Assembly (NCBI GenBank): GCA_003194485.1
Contig: PQXD01000002.1
Location: 1 to 52,610, forward strand
DNA: 52,610 nt
Direction of reading: 5' to 3'
From: Deltaproteobacteria bacterium
GTDB lineage: Bacteria > Desulfobacterota > Dissulfuribacteria > Dissulfuribacterales > UBA3076
Shown: in pieces, positions 1 to 8,534 of the stretch
How positions within the stretch are numbered: position 1 is the stretch's first letter
Layout of the letters: every line of letters starts with the position of its first letter
Made by a program: the position numbers and the translations under genes
The notes under the pieces: generated by a model
The model's input: the letters and a program-made list of their open reading frames with translations, nothing else
Database searches by the model: none
What the model was told of the DNA's origin: nothing

Positions 1-29
1 GGCTCTTTACCACAGCAGCTTGAGGCGGT

Positions 30-386
30 TTGAAGCCTGCTCCTGCAAGCCGGCTTCGAGGGGCCAAACCCTCATCTTCTGTGCAGTTGCGCACATCTCA
101 ACTATATCGAGTGTGCTCGTGGCGCACAGTCGGTCTGCGTATCGGTGAGCTGTCTTTGGGTGACGGCTTTACCGGCGTGCTGCCGTGGGGCCTTATCGAC
201 AACCGCCCGTTTCTGCGCTGCATGCACGGCTATGGATTGTGTCTCTGGCGTCTCGGGCGCTTTGACGAGGCGGAGCACATATTTGAAAAGATGCTCTGGC
301 TGAACCCGTCGGACAACCAGGGCGTGCGGTTTCTCATTAATGATGTGAAAGAAAAGACCTCCTGGGAGGATCTTGAAAACGAATAA
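30..386 (+). CDS. TPR-like protein, C-terminal fragment
   Basis: The last ~75 residues form a helix-turn-helix repeat of tetratricopeptide type (RLGRFDEAEHIFEKMLWLNP), as in the C-terminus of bacterial ST7/TPR-type proteins, which usually precede it with several hundred residues. Here only 118 residues are open. The TTG start follows an in-frame stop at 21-23, and the first ~28 residues look unlike the family, so the upstream part is missing or frameshifted. No ribosome binding site is evident. I read it as a truncated or decayed gene; function unknown beyond protein-protein interaction. A real gene entering from outside the window through a frameshift is the alternative. Confidence 0.45.
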   Translation: MKPAPASRLRGAKPSSSVQLRTSQLYRVCSWRTVGLRIGELSLGDGFTGVLPWGLIDNRPFLRCMHGYGLCLWRLGRFDEAEHIFEKMLWLNPSDNQGVRFLINDVKEKTSWEDLENE

Positions 387-472
387 AAAAGCACCGATTC
401 CAGGCAGGCATGGAAGCAAGTGGGCTGGCGATGCCGGTCCCTGATAACGCCGAGAGCGAAATAAGATAACAT

Positions 473-605
473 GAATGACAGCTATGACCTTCAATAATTA
501 CGTTTAAATCAGGATTTGCCTTTAATATTTCAACTGCTTTATCAAGAACCGGTACAAATTCGGGCTTGGTATCCGACCTGTCAACCAGTCCGGTAAACCT
601 GGTAT
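473..605 (-). pseudogene. OmpA/MotB-like peptidoglycan-binding domain remnant
   Basis: Read on the minus strand, this stretch gives about 42 residues matching the first half of an OmpA C-terminal domain: SDTKPEFVPVLDKAVEILK followed by ANPDLNVIIEGHS. In intact domains this is the 'I.P.....L...A..L..NP...V.I.GHTD' segment. The usual D after GHT is lost (GHSCHS), a stop lies just upstream in the same frame and homology ends abruptly downstream. It is too short and start-less to be a gene; I interpret it as debris of an outer-membrane lipoprotein gene on the strand opposite to its neighbours. Confidence 0.5.
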
Positions 606-670
606 GTCAATATATATCATGAACTGTTTCCCATATTCGGCTATAATCTGGAATATCGCCCTTTAAGAAA

Positions 671-1525
671 TTGGGGATTGAAGGGTTGCAGGCTGACGAT
701 CGGGGATTTTATATAAAAAATATGCCGGAAGACATCAACCGGGACGGCCGGGATTTGCTGGTTGCCCTGGGCTACCAGCTCAGGCGTTGCCCGTCAGTTC
801 TTTCTCTCGGAGTGAGGATGAACTTTGCTGACTATTCACCAGAGGAGAGGGCCCTGATCCGGAATGCCTCCAAGGTGTATTTCCCGACCATATTCTTCGC
901 GGATGCCCTTGATGCCATGGGCAAGAAGACTTTTCCCAGCGTGCAGTGCTATCGGCATCTGGGGGACAAGATCAAGCAGACGCTTCTTTTCCGTCTCCTG
1001 GACGTGCCTATGCTTGAGACCCGGCTGTTCTATGGCAGGCAACGGAAGACGAAGATCCTTGATCACTTTGATCTTCCTTGTGTAGGTAAGATGCCTGTCG
1101 GATCTTCAAAAGGGGAGGGGGTTTTTCTGATCAAGACCGAGGATGACCTGGAGGCGTATCTCAGCAAGACCAGGATAGCCTATATTCAACAATATATACC
1201 CATGGAAAGAGACGTCAGGGTAGTGATTTTGGGCAAACGCATTGTCCATGCCTACTGGAAGGAATCAGCTCCGGGAGAATTCCGCACCAATGTGGCCAAG
1301 GGGGGGAAGATCCTGTTGGATCCTGTCCCTGAAGATATCCTGGACCTGGCACTGGACATTGCTGTCCGGTGCAATTTCGACTTTGTGGGTCTCGATATGT
1401 GTGAGCACCAGGGGAAAGTTTTTATCCTTGAGGCGAATATGAATTTCGGTACCAAGGGGTTCAAGGAGGCCGGCATAAATTACAGGGAATTACTCTGCAA
1501 CATGGTGACATCCGGTGAGATTTAG
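671..1525 (+). CDS. RimK-family ATP-grasp protein
   Basis: Predicted ATP-grasp ligase of about 284 residues. Visible family features are the lid segment with a basic/glycine stretch (GKMPVGSSKGEGVFLI), a central strand with the arginine of QQYIPMERDVRVVILG, and a metal-binding end GLDMCEHQGKVFILEANMN, whose E and N would hold Mg2+ as in RimK. Such enzymes join an amino acid or peptide to a carboxylate; the substrate cannot be told here. The start is uncertain: TTG 671 or ATG 722 (residue 18), neither with a strong ribosome binding site. It stands alone, followed by two MITE copies, so no operon context helps. Confidence 0.75.
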   Translation: MGIEGLQADDRGFYIKNMPEDINRDGRDLLVALGYQLRRCPSVLSLGVRMNFADYSPEERALIRNASKVYFPTIFFADALDAMGKKTFPSVQCYRHLGDKIKQTLLFRLLDVPMLETRLFYGRQRKTKILDHFDLPCVGKMPVGSSKGEGVFLIKTEDDLEAYLSKTRIAYIQQYIPMERDVRVVILGKRIVHAYWKESAPGEFRTNVAKGGKILLDPVPEDILDLALDIAVRCNFDFVGLDMCEHQGKVFILEANMNFGTKGFKEAGINYRELLCNMVTSGEI

Positions 1526-1536
1526 TCTGTTACGGA

Positions 1537-1597
1537 GTAAATATCCGGTGAAGCGGTCACCTTTTTCCGGGTTTCAAAGCTCACTCATTGCAGACCA
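1537..1597 (+). repeat. Degenerate MITE copy (left end only)
   Basis: Begins with GTAAATATCCGGTGAA like the full element at 1708-1903, then lacks about 20 bases present there and continues with the shared CGGGTTTCAAAGCTCACTCA segment before losing similarity near 1597. No right end is present. A truncated, older insertion. Confidence 0.7.
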
Positions 1598-1707
1598 AAG
1601 GGCTGGGAAGCGATGCTGTCCGAGGCTCAGGCTCGATTTTGAGGCATGAAAAATGTTCATTTCTTCTTGCACATTCCGTATCGTGCATTATATTTTTTGT
1701 TGAATTC

Positions 1708-1903
1708 GTAAATATCCGGTGAACCCGTTATATCCTGCCTTGAAGCGGCTTACTTTTTTCAGGGTTTCAAAGCTCACTCATCGCAGACCGGAGAGGCAGT
1801 GCAATCCGGCCCGCGATCGAAACCCTGCAAAAGGCAAACCGCTCCTGCGGCAGGGCATGGATGGCAACTTCCGCAGCGGACCACGGGTTCACCGAATATT
1901 TAC
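1708..1903 (+). mobile_element. 196-bp MITE-like element, full copy
   Basis: Terminal inverted repeats GTAAATATCCGGTGAACCCG (left) and its near-perfect complement at the right end (one mismatch in 20). The element is flanked by a perfect 8-bp direct repeat TTGAATTC at 1700-1707 and 1904-1911, a target-site duplication. An internal inverted pair CAGGGTTTC/GAAACCCTG and a CCGC-TCCT-GCGG hairpin lie inside. It encodes no transposase; a 62-codon reading frame running through it is an accident of the repeat. GTAA ends plus 8-bp duplications fit non-autonomous derivatives of the IS66 family (inference). Confidence 0.9.
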
Positions 1904-1916
1904 TTGAATTCTTTCC

Positions 1917-1942
1917 CTGGGACAGGTCGAATCGTGTCCCAG
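1917..1942. other. Inverted repeat (8-bp stem)
   Basis: CTGGGACA and TGTCCCAG enclose a 10-base loop between the MITE and the rel-like gene. No T-tract follows, so a terminator is not supported. The rest of 1912-2077 shows no gene. Confidence 0.4.
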
Positions 1943-2077
1943 AGGGATGATCTTTATAGACAAATCGCCATGAGTTCCTGATACTTATCTGAGGATATCC
2001 GCGTTCGGATCGACCCGAGTCAGGAGGATTTTTCTTAAATACGTTGACATATTGTTGATTCTGGACATTTCGGGCAA

Positions 2078-3554
2078 ATGGGACGAGATATTCCGGAATT
2101 GGCTCATGACAGCCTATCTATTGAAAGAATCAAACAAGCCTTCACGGCAGCGGATGCCGACCTGGTGACCAGGGCATATGACTTTTCAAGAGAAAGAGCA
2201 TGTGGAGTTGATCCAACACCTTTTCAGGCCGCCGGTCTGCTTTTTGAGCAGGACGCCGACGCGATTACTGTCGCCGGTGCCTTGTTAGCCCCGCTTATAT
2301 GGCAAGACCTCGCCGATCCCGGTGACATCCGGGAACGCTTCGGACCGGCGGTTGCCGCTGTGCTTGAAGACCTGAGTTTCCCTTCTATTTCGTACTCCGG
2401 TACCAGGCAGTACCGCCGGAAGGATGTCCGCGCCCTGTTGGCCTCCATGGGGGGGTGTCCCACACAAGGCCCTTCTTTTAATCACTTTTCGCTTGCTGGC
2501 CCTTGAAAACGCGACCGGGTTCCGCAAAGCAGGTGTCCGGAAAATGGCCCGGGAGACCCTCGACTTTTACGTACCCATCGCCGACCGGTTGAGCCTGGGT
2601 GAGCTGCGCCGCCGATTGGAGGACGCGTGTTTTCATATCCTGGAGCCGGCGGAGTATGAGCGCTTGAGGCAAAAAGTCACTCCTATCCAGGCCGAGGACG
2701 ACAGATGTCTCCGGATCCTGCTGTCCGGTGTCCAGCGCCTGCTCAGCAACAACGGTATCCAGGCCCGCGTCCAGGGCAGGACCAAAAGCCTGCACGGCAT
2801 CCGCCGCAAGATGATGCGCACGGGCAAGACCCTGGAAGAGATCATGGACCGGATCGGCCTGCGGATTATCGTGGCAACGGTTCCAGAGTGTTATGCGGTC
2901 CTGGGCCTGCTGCACACCCATTTCAGGCCGATTCCAGGTACTTTCGACGACTATATCGGCCTTCCAAAGGACAACGGCTACCAGTCCCTGCATACATGCG
3001 TCTACCCTGTGCGCGAGATTTCCCACAAACCCATTGAATTCCAGATACGCACCGAGTTGATGCACATGGAGGCCGAGCACGGCTCGGCGGCCCATTGGCG
3101 CTACAAGAGCGGGACAGCGGCAGCGGCGCAGGATCACTACAGAACGCAGTGGATGGAAGGGCTCGCGCGCCAGCACGAAAAGGCGGACAGCGCCGAGGCC
3201 TTTATCGACCTGTTGCACCGGCAGGTGTTCCACGATCATTTGGTGGTTTTCGGAAACGGCGGCCGCATTGTTCGCCTTGCCGAAAAAGCCACGGTTCGTG
3301 ATTATCTGAATATCGCCAACGTTCAAGTCCACAAGGGCGCGATAGTAAAGGTGAACGGAAAAGCCGCCGCCATGGATCAGCCTCTTCGGGACGGCGATTC
3401 CGTAGAGGTTCTTGCAAGCGCCGAATCGTCCGGCAGTGAGGCTGAGGCCGGCGGAATGAAAAACGCTTTTTATGGAATCGGCGCAAGAGGTCCGTTTGAG
3501 GAGCCTTTGTATAACCCCAATCCAGCGAGCAAGTCCCTTTACCAGGAACAATGA
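2078..3554 (+). CDS. RelA/SpoT-family protein, frameshifted
   Basis: Two overlapping frames (2078-2506 and 2424-3554) together make one ~491-residue protein if one G is removed from the G7 run at 2449-2455. Order: an N-terminal HD-type region without the HD signature (LLAPLIWQDLADPGD where LLHDVVEDT is expected), so ppGpp hydrolysis is unlikely; a synthetase domain with GRTKSLHGIRRKM, NGYQSLHT and IEFQIRTELMHMEAEHG; then a TGS domain (~3230-3410). The motif that separates monofunctional EXDD from bifunctional RXKD enzymes reads TFDD here, nearer to EXDD. No ACT domain. It precedes the glycosyltransferase at 3568 by 13 bases, so it heads the mannose operon and may tie it to the stringent response (inference). 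The frameshift may be real, phase-variable or a sequencing error. Confidence 0.8.
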
Positions 3555-3567
3555 CAGGAGAACTGAC

Positions 3568-5901
3568 ATGCTTCAGTCCGGACAATACCATTCGCATCCG
3601 CGCAAAATTGCTCTGATCGGGAATTACCTTCCCCGCCGATGCGGTATCGCCACCTTTACTACCGACTTGTTGACGGCCCTGGCCGAGGAAAATCCAGCAG
3701 GCGAACACTGGGCCATAGTGATGAACGATGTGCCGGAAGGGTATCGATATCCTTGCCGGGTCCGTTTCGAGATCAATCAACGTGTATTGGCGGATTATCA
3801 TCTGGCAGCGGATTTCCTGAACATGAACCGTGTGGAGGTAGTCTGTCTCCAGCATGAATTCGGAATTTTCGGCGGTGAGAACGGCGCGCACGTGCTGGAT
3901 TTGTTGAGCAACCTGCGCATGCCCCTGGTGACTACTTTGCACACGGTGATTCAGGCGCCCGCGCCCGGACAGATGATCGTCATTAAACGCATCGCCCAGT
4001 TGTCAGAGCGGCTGGTGGTCATGAGCCGGAAGGCGGAACAAATACTTCAAAAAGTCTACGGGGTGCCGGCAGGAAAAATCGCATTGATTCACCACGGCAT
4101 TCCCGACGTTCCCTTTGTGGAGCCCAATTACTACAAAGACCAATACGGCGTCGAGGGCCGCAAGGTGATCTTGACATTTGGACTGCTCTCGCCCGGCAAG
4201 GGCATTGAAACCATGATCGATGCCTTGCCGGCGGTGGTCAGGAGACATCCTGAAGCCGTCTATATCGTTTTAGGTACGACCCATCCCCATGTGAAAAAGG
4301 AACATGGTGAAGCCTACCGCCTTTTGTTGCAACGCCGGGCCAGGGAGTTGGGGGTCGGCGACCACCTGATCTTCCACAATCGTTTCGTCGATTTAAGGGA
4401 GTTGTGTGAATTCCTGGGAGCAGCCGACATTTACGTCACTCCCTATCTGAACCGGGAGCAGGTCGTCTCGGGAACGCTCGCCTATGCCTTGGGGAGCGGC
4501 AAGGCGACCGTTTCAACCCCTTACTGGTATGCGGAGGAGATGCTGGCCGAGGGCCGTGGCCGGATCGTTCCCTTTCAAGATCCCGGAGCGCTGGCCGAGC
4601 AGGTGAATAACCTGTTAACTCACGAGGTGGAGCGGCACGCCATGCGCAAGCGGGCCTACACCTTTTGCCGGAAAATGGTCTGGAAAGAGGCGGCGCGAAG
4701 ATATCTGCAAGTCTTCGGCGAGGTGAAGCGGGAGAGGGAAAGCACGCCAAGGCCGGTTTTCCGCGCAAAGACCATAGGGTCCGTCCCTCGTGAAGTCCCC
4801 CAGCCCAAGCTGGATCACATCATCCGGCTCACGGATGATGTGGGCATTGTCCAGCATGCCAGGTTCATCGTGCCGGACCGTCATCACGGCTATTGCACGG
4901 ATGACAATGCAAGGGCGCTTATCGCGGTACTGATGGCCCAGGATATGATTGCCGACGGTGAGGCCGTCACCAACTTGGCGTGCACCTATCTCAGCTTTCT
5001 GCACTATGCCTTCAACGAAGAGAGCGGCCGGTTCCGCAATTTCATGAGCTATGACCGGAGGTGGATGGAAGAGCAGGGGTCCGAGGACAGCCATGGACGC
5101 GCGATTTGGGGCCTTGGGGAAGCGGTGGCCCTGGCCGAATCGGACGATATCCGGGCCGCGGCCCAGGCCGTATTTGAAAAAGCGCTGCCTGTGCTGACGG
5201 ATTTTAATTTTCCCAGGACCTTGGCCTTTGCACTGGTGGGCATCCACGCCTATCTGCGCCGGTACAGCGGCGACAGCGAGGTGCGGCGCATCCGTGAAAA
5301 ACTGGCCGGCAAACTGTTCCGGAAATACCTGAAAAACGCCAGCGAGGACTGGCCCTGGATCGAAGACATGGTCACCTATGCCAATGGTAAAATCTCCCAG
5401 GCGCTTATCATGTCCGGCCGGTGGCTGTTCAATGACGAGATGCTGCAGGCGGGATTGCGCAGCCTGGAATGGCTTCTGGAGATTCAGACGGACGTGAAGG
5501 GGCATTTCGTTCCGGTTGGCAACAACGGCTGGTATCCCAGGGGCGGTGAAAAGGCGCGGTTCGATCAGCAGCCCATTGAGGCGCTGGATATGATCGAGGC
5601 CTGTCGCGAGGCTTATATGGTCACCAGCGATCCGAAATGGCTTACCCATGCACAATGCTGCATGGAATGGTTTCTGGGGCGCAATGATTTGAACGCGCCG
5701 CTGTATAATCATAAAACCGGCGGGTGCTGCGATGGCCTGCAGGCTGACGGCCCCAACCGCAACCAGGGCGCTGAATCGACCCTGGTCTGCTTCCTGTCGC
5801 TGCTCAATCTCAATCAGTTGCGCAGCCGTCAAATTTCAGTGGAGGCCACCACAGTAACGGATTCGGAAGATTACCGGGAGGTCATGGTTCATGGTCAATA
5901 G
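3568..5901 (+). CDS. GT4 glycosyltransferase fused to an alpha-helical barrel domain
   Basis: A 777-residue bidomain enzyme. Residues 1 to ~395 are a GT-B family 4 glycosyltransferase: N-terminal GNYLPRRCGIATFTTDL, acceptor-side HHGIPDVPF, and a donor half with FGLLSPGKGIETMIDAL. Residues ~410-777 are all-helical with internal periodicity (CTDDNARALIAVLMAQ, SEDSHGRAIWGLGEA, NQGAESTLVCFLSLL), resembling (alpha/alpha)6 barrels of glycosidase or epimerase type. I chose ATG 3568 because AGGAG lies 8 bases upstream; an open frame extends back to 3472 but overlaps the rel-like gene. The next gene starts 11 bases inside this one. Likely cytoplasmic; probably transfers mannose from GDP-mannose, judged only from neighbours. 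The barrel may trim or phosphorolyse the product. Confidence 0.85.
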   Translation: MLQSGQYHSHPRKIALIGNYLPRRCGIATFTTDLLTALAEENPAGEHWAIVMNDVPEGYRYPCRVRFEINQRVLADYHLAADFLNMNRVEVVCLQHEFGIFGGENGAHVLDLLSNLRMPLVTTLHTVIQAPAPGQMIVIKRIAQLSERLVVMSRKAEQILQKVYGVPAGKIALIHHGIPDVPFVEPNYYKDQYGVEGRKVILTFGLLSPGKGIETMIDALPAVVRRHPEAVYIVLGTTHPHVKKEHGEAYRLLLQRRARELGVGDHLIFHNRFVDLRELCEFLGAADIYVTPYLNREQVVSGTLAYALGSGKATVSTPYWYAEEMLAEGRGRIVPFQDPGALAEQVNNLLTHEVERHAMRKRAYTFCRKMVWKEAARRYLQVFGEVKRERESTPRPVFRAKTIGSVPREVPQPKLDHIIRLTDDVGIVQHARFIVPDRHHGYCTDDNARALIAVLMAQDMIADGEAVTNLACTYLSFLHYAFNEESGRFRNFMSYDRRWMEEQGSEDSHGRAIWGLGEAVALAESDDIRAAAQAVFEKALPVLTDFNFPRTLAFALVGIHAYLRRYSGDSEVRRIREKLAGKLFRKYLKNASEDWPWIEDMVTYANGKISQALIMSGRWLFNDEMLQAGLRSLEWLLEIQTDVKGHFVPVGNNGWYPRGGEKARFDQQPIEALDMIEACREAYMVTSDPKWLTHAQCCMEWFLGRNDLNAPLYNHKTGGCCDGLQADGPNRNQGAESTLVCFLSLLNLNQLRSRQISVEATTVTDSEDYREVMVHGQ

Positions 5902-7117
5902 ACCTATTGTCATGATCAGCTCCTATCCGCCCAGGCTGTGCGGCATCGCGACCTTTTGCGAGGAGGCGCGGGAGTTCATTCAAAAAGCCAACCCGGACCG
6001 CGAGGTATTGGTGATCAGCCACACCGACGGCCGGGGCGAGGGAGTGTTTCCCATTATCGATATGCAACGGTACGACTGGTGGAAGCCCGTGGTCAGGAAG
6101 ATTGAAAAACTGGATCCTTATGCCGTTCATATCGAGCATGAATACGGCCTCTACGAGTACCGGGACCCAAGGGGTATAGGAGACGGCAATAGCGGCTTTC
6201 TCGATCTGCTGGAGGCGATCGGGAACTTCCCCATTGTCGTGGAGCCCCATACGGTTCACGGACGGTTAAGGGACTTCGAGGCCGATTTTATTTACAAGAT
6301 GTGCCAGCGCAGCCACCTGGTGCTGTTCAAGTGCCACTATCAGAAGTGGCGACTGGATTGGACCTTTCGGGGCAGAGACTGGCCGACGCCGCGAAACATC
6401 ATGGTGGTGCCCCACGGGGCACGGTCCGACAGGCGCTGGGGGATGCATGAGATACCGGCGCTGAGAAAACAGTTCGGTCTGGACAAGATCGGTCTGGCCG
6501 GCCATGTGGTGGGCATGATCGGGTGGATTCAGTCCAACAAGCGCTGGGACATCCTGCTCTCCATGTGGGAGGATATTCATAACGAAATAAAGGCACGTAC
6601 AGACCAGGACTGGGATTTACTGGCCGCCGGCGCCATGCGCGACCCCAGGCACAGGCAGGACTATGAAAAGTGGAAGTCAGAAGTTCAGCTCTTGGAGAGT
6701 AAAGGACTGGCCCACTATTATGAATTTATCCCGCGCGGAGAAGATTATTATAAAATTATGGCGATCTGCGATTTTATTGTTCTGCCCTCGACCGACGAAA
6801 CCCAGTCCGGCACGTTGGCGCGCATCATCGCGCTGAACAAGCCCTATATCACCACCGCGCCCATGGAGGGGTTGACCGCCCAGACCCTGGAAAGCGAGGG
6901 AGGCCTTTTGTTCACCACCAAGGAGATGCTCCGGCAGAAGGTGATCAAGCTGGCGACGGATGAGAAATTGCGTCTGGAACTGGGGGAAAACCTGAAGCGC
7001 TACCTGGACCGTGTGGTCTGTTGGGAAGTGGTGGCCGGACAGTACAACGAGGCTTATAATCTGGCGCGAAAGGCCGTCCAAACCGGTCAGCCCATAGCCT
7101 TGGATCTGGAATTCTGA
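5891..7117 (+). CDS. GT4-like glycosyltransferase
   Basis: 408 residues, GT-B fold. The N-terminus MISSYPPRLCGIATFCEEA closely resembles that of the preceding glycosyltransferase, so the two are probably paralogues. The C-terminal half has the donor-site segment FIVLPSTDETQSGTLARIIA, corresponding to the E-x7-E region, followed by GLTAQTLESEGG. ATG 5891 overlaps the previous stop by 11 bases and GGGAGG sits 9 bases upstream, so translation is coupled. Specificity is not visible in the sequence; the GDP-mannose genes downstream suggest mannosyl transfer (inference). Confidence 0.85.
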   Translation: MVNRPIVMISSYPPRLCGIATFCEEAREFIQKANPDREVLVISHTDGRGEGVFPIIDMQRYDWWKPVVRKIEKLDPYAVHIEHEYGLYEYRDPRGIGDGNSGFLDLLEAIGNFPIVVEPHTVHGRLRDFEADFIYKMCQRSHLVLFKCHYQKWRLDWTFRGRDWPTPRNIMVVPHGARSDRRWGMHEIPALRKQFGLDKIGLAGHVVGMIGWIQSNKRWDILLSMWEDIHNEIKARTDQDWDLLAAGAMRDPRHRQDYEKWKSEVQLLESKGLAHYYEFIPRGEDYYKIMAICDFIVLPSTDETQSGTLARIIALNKPYITTAPMEGLTAQTLESEGGLLFTTKEMLRQKVIKLATDEKLRLELGENLKRYLDRVVCWEVVAGQYNEAYNLARKAVQTGQPIALDLEF

Positions 7118-7147
7118 AGCTGGGAAAAGGGAAAGGAATGCGGGAAA

Positions 7148-8503
7148 ATGAATCCTTTGATTTTCAGGGAATATGATATTCGCGGTGTCGCGGAAAAGGA
7201 TTTCAACCTGGGCGACGTGGAGAAAATCGGCCGTGGTTATGCAACTTACCTTGCCGGGCACGGCGGCAGGAGATGCGCGGTAGGCCGTGATTGCCGTCTG
7301 AGTTCACCGGAAATCAGGGATGCCTTGATAAAGGGGCTGATGAAAGGCGGAGCAGACGTGATCGATGTGGGACTGTGCCCTACGCCGGTTTTGTATTTTG
7401 CAGTGCGGCAGCTGAAAGCCGATGGGGGTGTGATGGTCACGGCGAGTCATAACCCTCCCGAGTATAACGGGTTCAAGATTTGCTTAGGCTCCGATACGAT
7501 TTTCGGAGAGGAGATTCAGAGGCTCAAAAAAATCATCGAATCCGGGGAGTATTCATCCGGAAACGGCTCGCTTGATGAATACGGAATTATGCATGCCTAT
7601 TGTGATTATCTGGTCAACAATATCCGGCTTGAACGCCCTGTCAGCCTGGCTGTGGATGCCGGCAACGGCACCGGCGGCCTGGCGGCCGGCCCCATCCTGA
7701 AACGCCTGAATTGTGAGGTGGTGGAGCTGTTTATGGAGCCGGACGGCACTTTCCCGAATCACGAGCCCGATCCGACGGTACTGCAGAATCTGGCCACCCT
7801 GTCGCAAACCGTTGTCGATAAAGGCCTGGAGTTGGGTATTGCCTTTGACGGGGATGCCGACCGCCTTGGCGTTGTGGATGAAGAGGGGAGAATTCTCTAT
7901 GGCGACATGCTGATGATACTCTTCGCCCGTGATATCCTGAAGGATAATCCAGGGGGGAAATTCATCGGAGAAGTGAAATGTTCTCAGATCATGTACGACG
8001 AGATCAAGGCCAATGGCGGCATACCCATCATGTGGAAGACGGGACATTCTCTAATCAAGCAAAAACTCAAGGAGGAACAAGCATTTTTGGCAGGAGAAAT
8101 GAGCGGCCACTTTTTCTTTCGGCACCGTTATTTCGGATTTGATGACGCCATTTACGCTGCCTGTCGTTTACTGGAGATCTTGTCCAGGGGCAGACAACCC
8201 CTGTCGGCTTATCTTGCAGACCTTCCCCGCACTTACAATACACCGGAGATCCGTGTCAAATGCCCTGAAGAAAAGAAATTCCAACTTGTATCAAGAGTAA
8301 AACAGATGCTTTCAGGTGAACATCGGGTAATCGACATCGATGGAGTGCGGGTGGTTTTCCCCGACGGGTGGGGGCTTGTCCGGGCGTCCAACACGAGTCC
8401 TGTCATCGTTTTGCGCTTTGAAGCCGAGACTGAATCGCGGCTTCAGGAAATCAGAGGTCTGGTGGAAGCCGTGATCGACAAGGCCAGGTCCGAATTGACG
8501 TAG
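7148..8503 (+). CDS. manB: Phosphomannomutase/phosphoglucomutase
   Basis: Alpha-D-phosphohexomutase, 451 residues, the usual length. It interconverts mannose-6-P and mannose-1-P (and often the glucose pair). All four active-site loops are present: phosphoserine loop VTASHNPPEYNG (Ser100), Mg2+ loop DGDADRLG (Asp234, 236, 238), sugar loop GEMSGH (317-321) and phosphate loop RASNTSPVIVLRFEA near the C-terminus. GEMSGH is the pattern seen in PMM/PGM of the AlgC type. It lies 30 bases after the second glycosyltransferase and 31 before the GH130 gene, within one operon, where it links the isomerase and guanylyltransferase steps of GDP-mannose synthesis. The same enzyme could return phosphorolysis products to central metabolism. 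Confidence 0.92.
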   Translation: MNPLIFREYDIRGVAEKDFNLGDVEKIGRGYATYLAGHGGRRCAVGRDCRLSSPEIRDALIKGLMKGGADVIDVGLCPTPVLYFAVRQLKADGGVMVTASHNPPEYNGFKICLGSDTIFGEEIQRLKKIIESGEYSSGNGSLDEYGIMHAYCDYLVNNIRLERPVSLAVDAGNGTGGLAAGPILKRLNCEVVELFMEPDGTFPNHEPDPTVLQNLATLSQTVVDKGLELGIAFDGDADRLGVVDEEGRILYGDMLMILFARDILKDNPGGKFIGEVKCSQIMYDEIKANGGIPIMWKTGHSLIKQKLKEEQAFLAGEMSGHFFFRHRYFGFDDAIYAACRLLEILSRGRQPLSAYLADLPRTYNTPEIRVKCPEEKKFQLVSRVKQMLSGEHRVIDIDGVRVVFPDGWGLVRASNTSPVIVLRFEAETESRLQEIRGLVEAVIDKARSELT

Positions 8504-8534
8504 AGTCTGAGAATTCGAAAAGGGATCGTCAGGA

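Noticed and set aside
1719-1907. 62-codon ORF starting MNPLYPALKR, also seen at 36469-36696 (minus) and 42004-42240
   Set aside because: Each lies inside a MITE copy in the same register of the repeat; it is a by-product of the element, not a gene.
4615-5832. 405-codon minus-strand ORF opposite the GT4-barrel gene
   Set aside because: Antisense shadow of a gene with clear GT4 motifs; no recognisable domain and no ribosome binding site. The same holds for the 363-codon ORF at 2478-3569 and the 372-codon ORF at 11769-12887.
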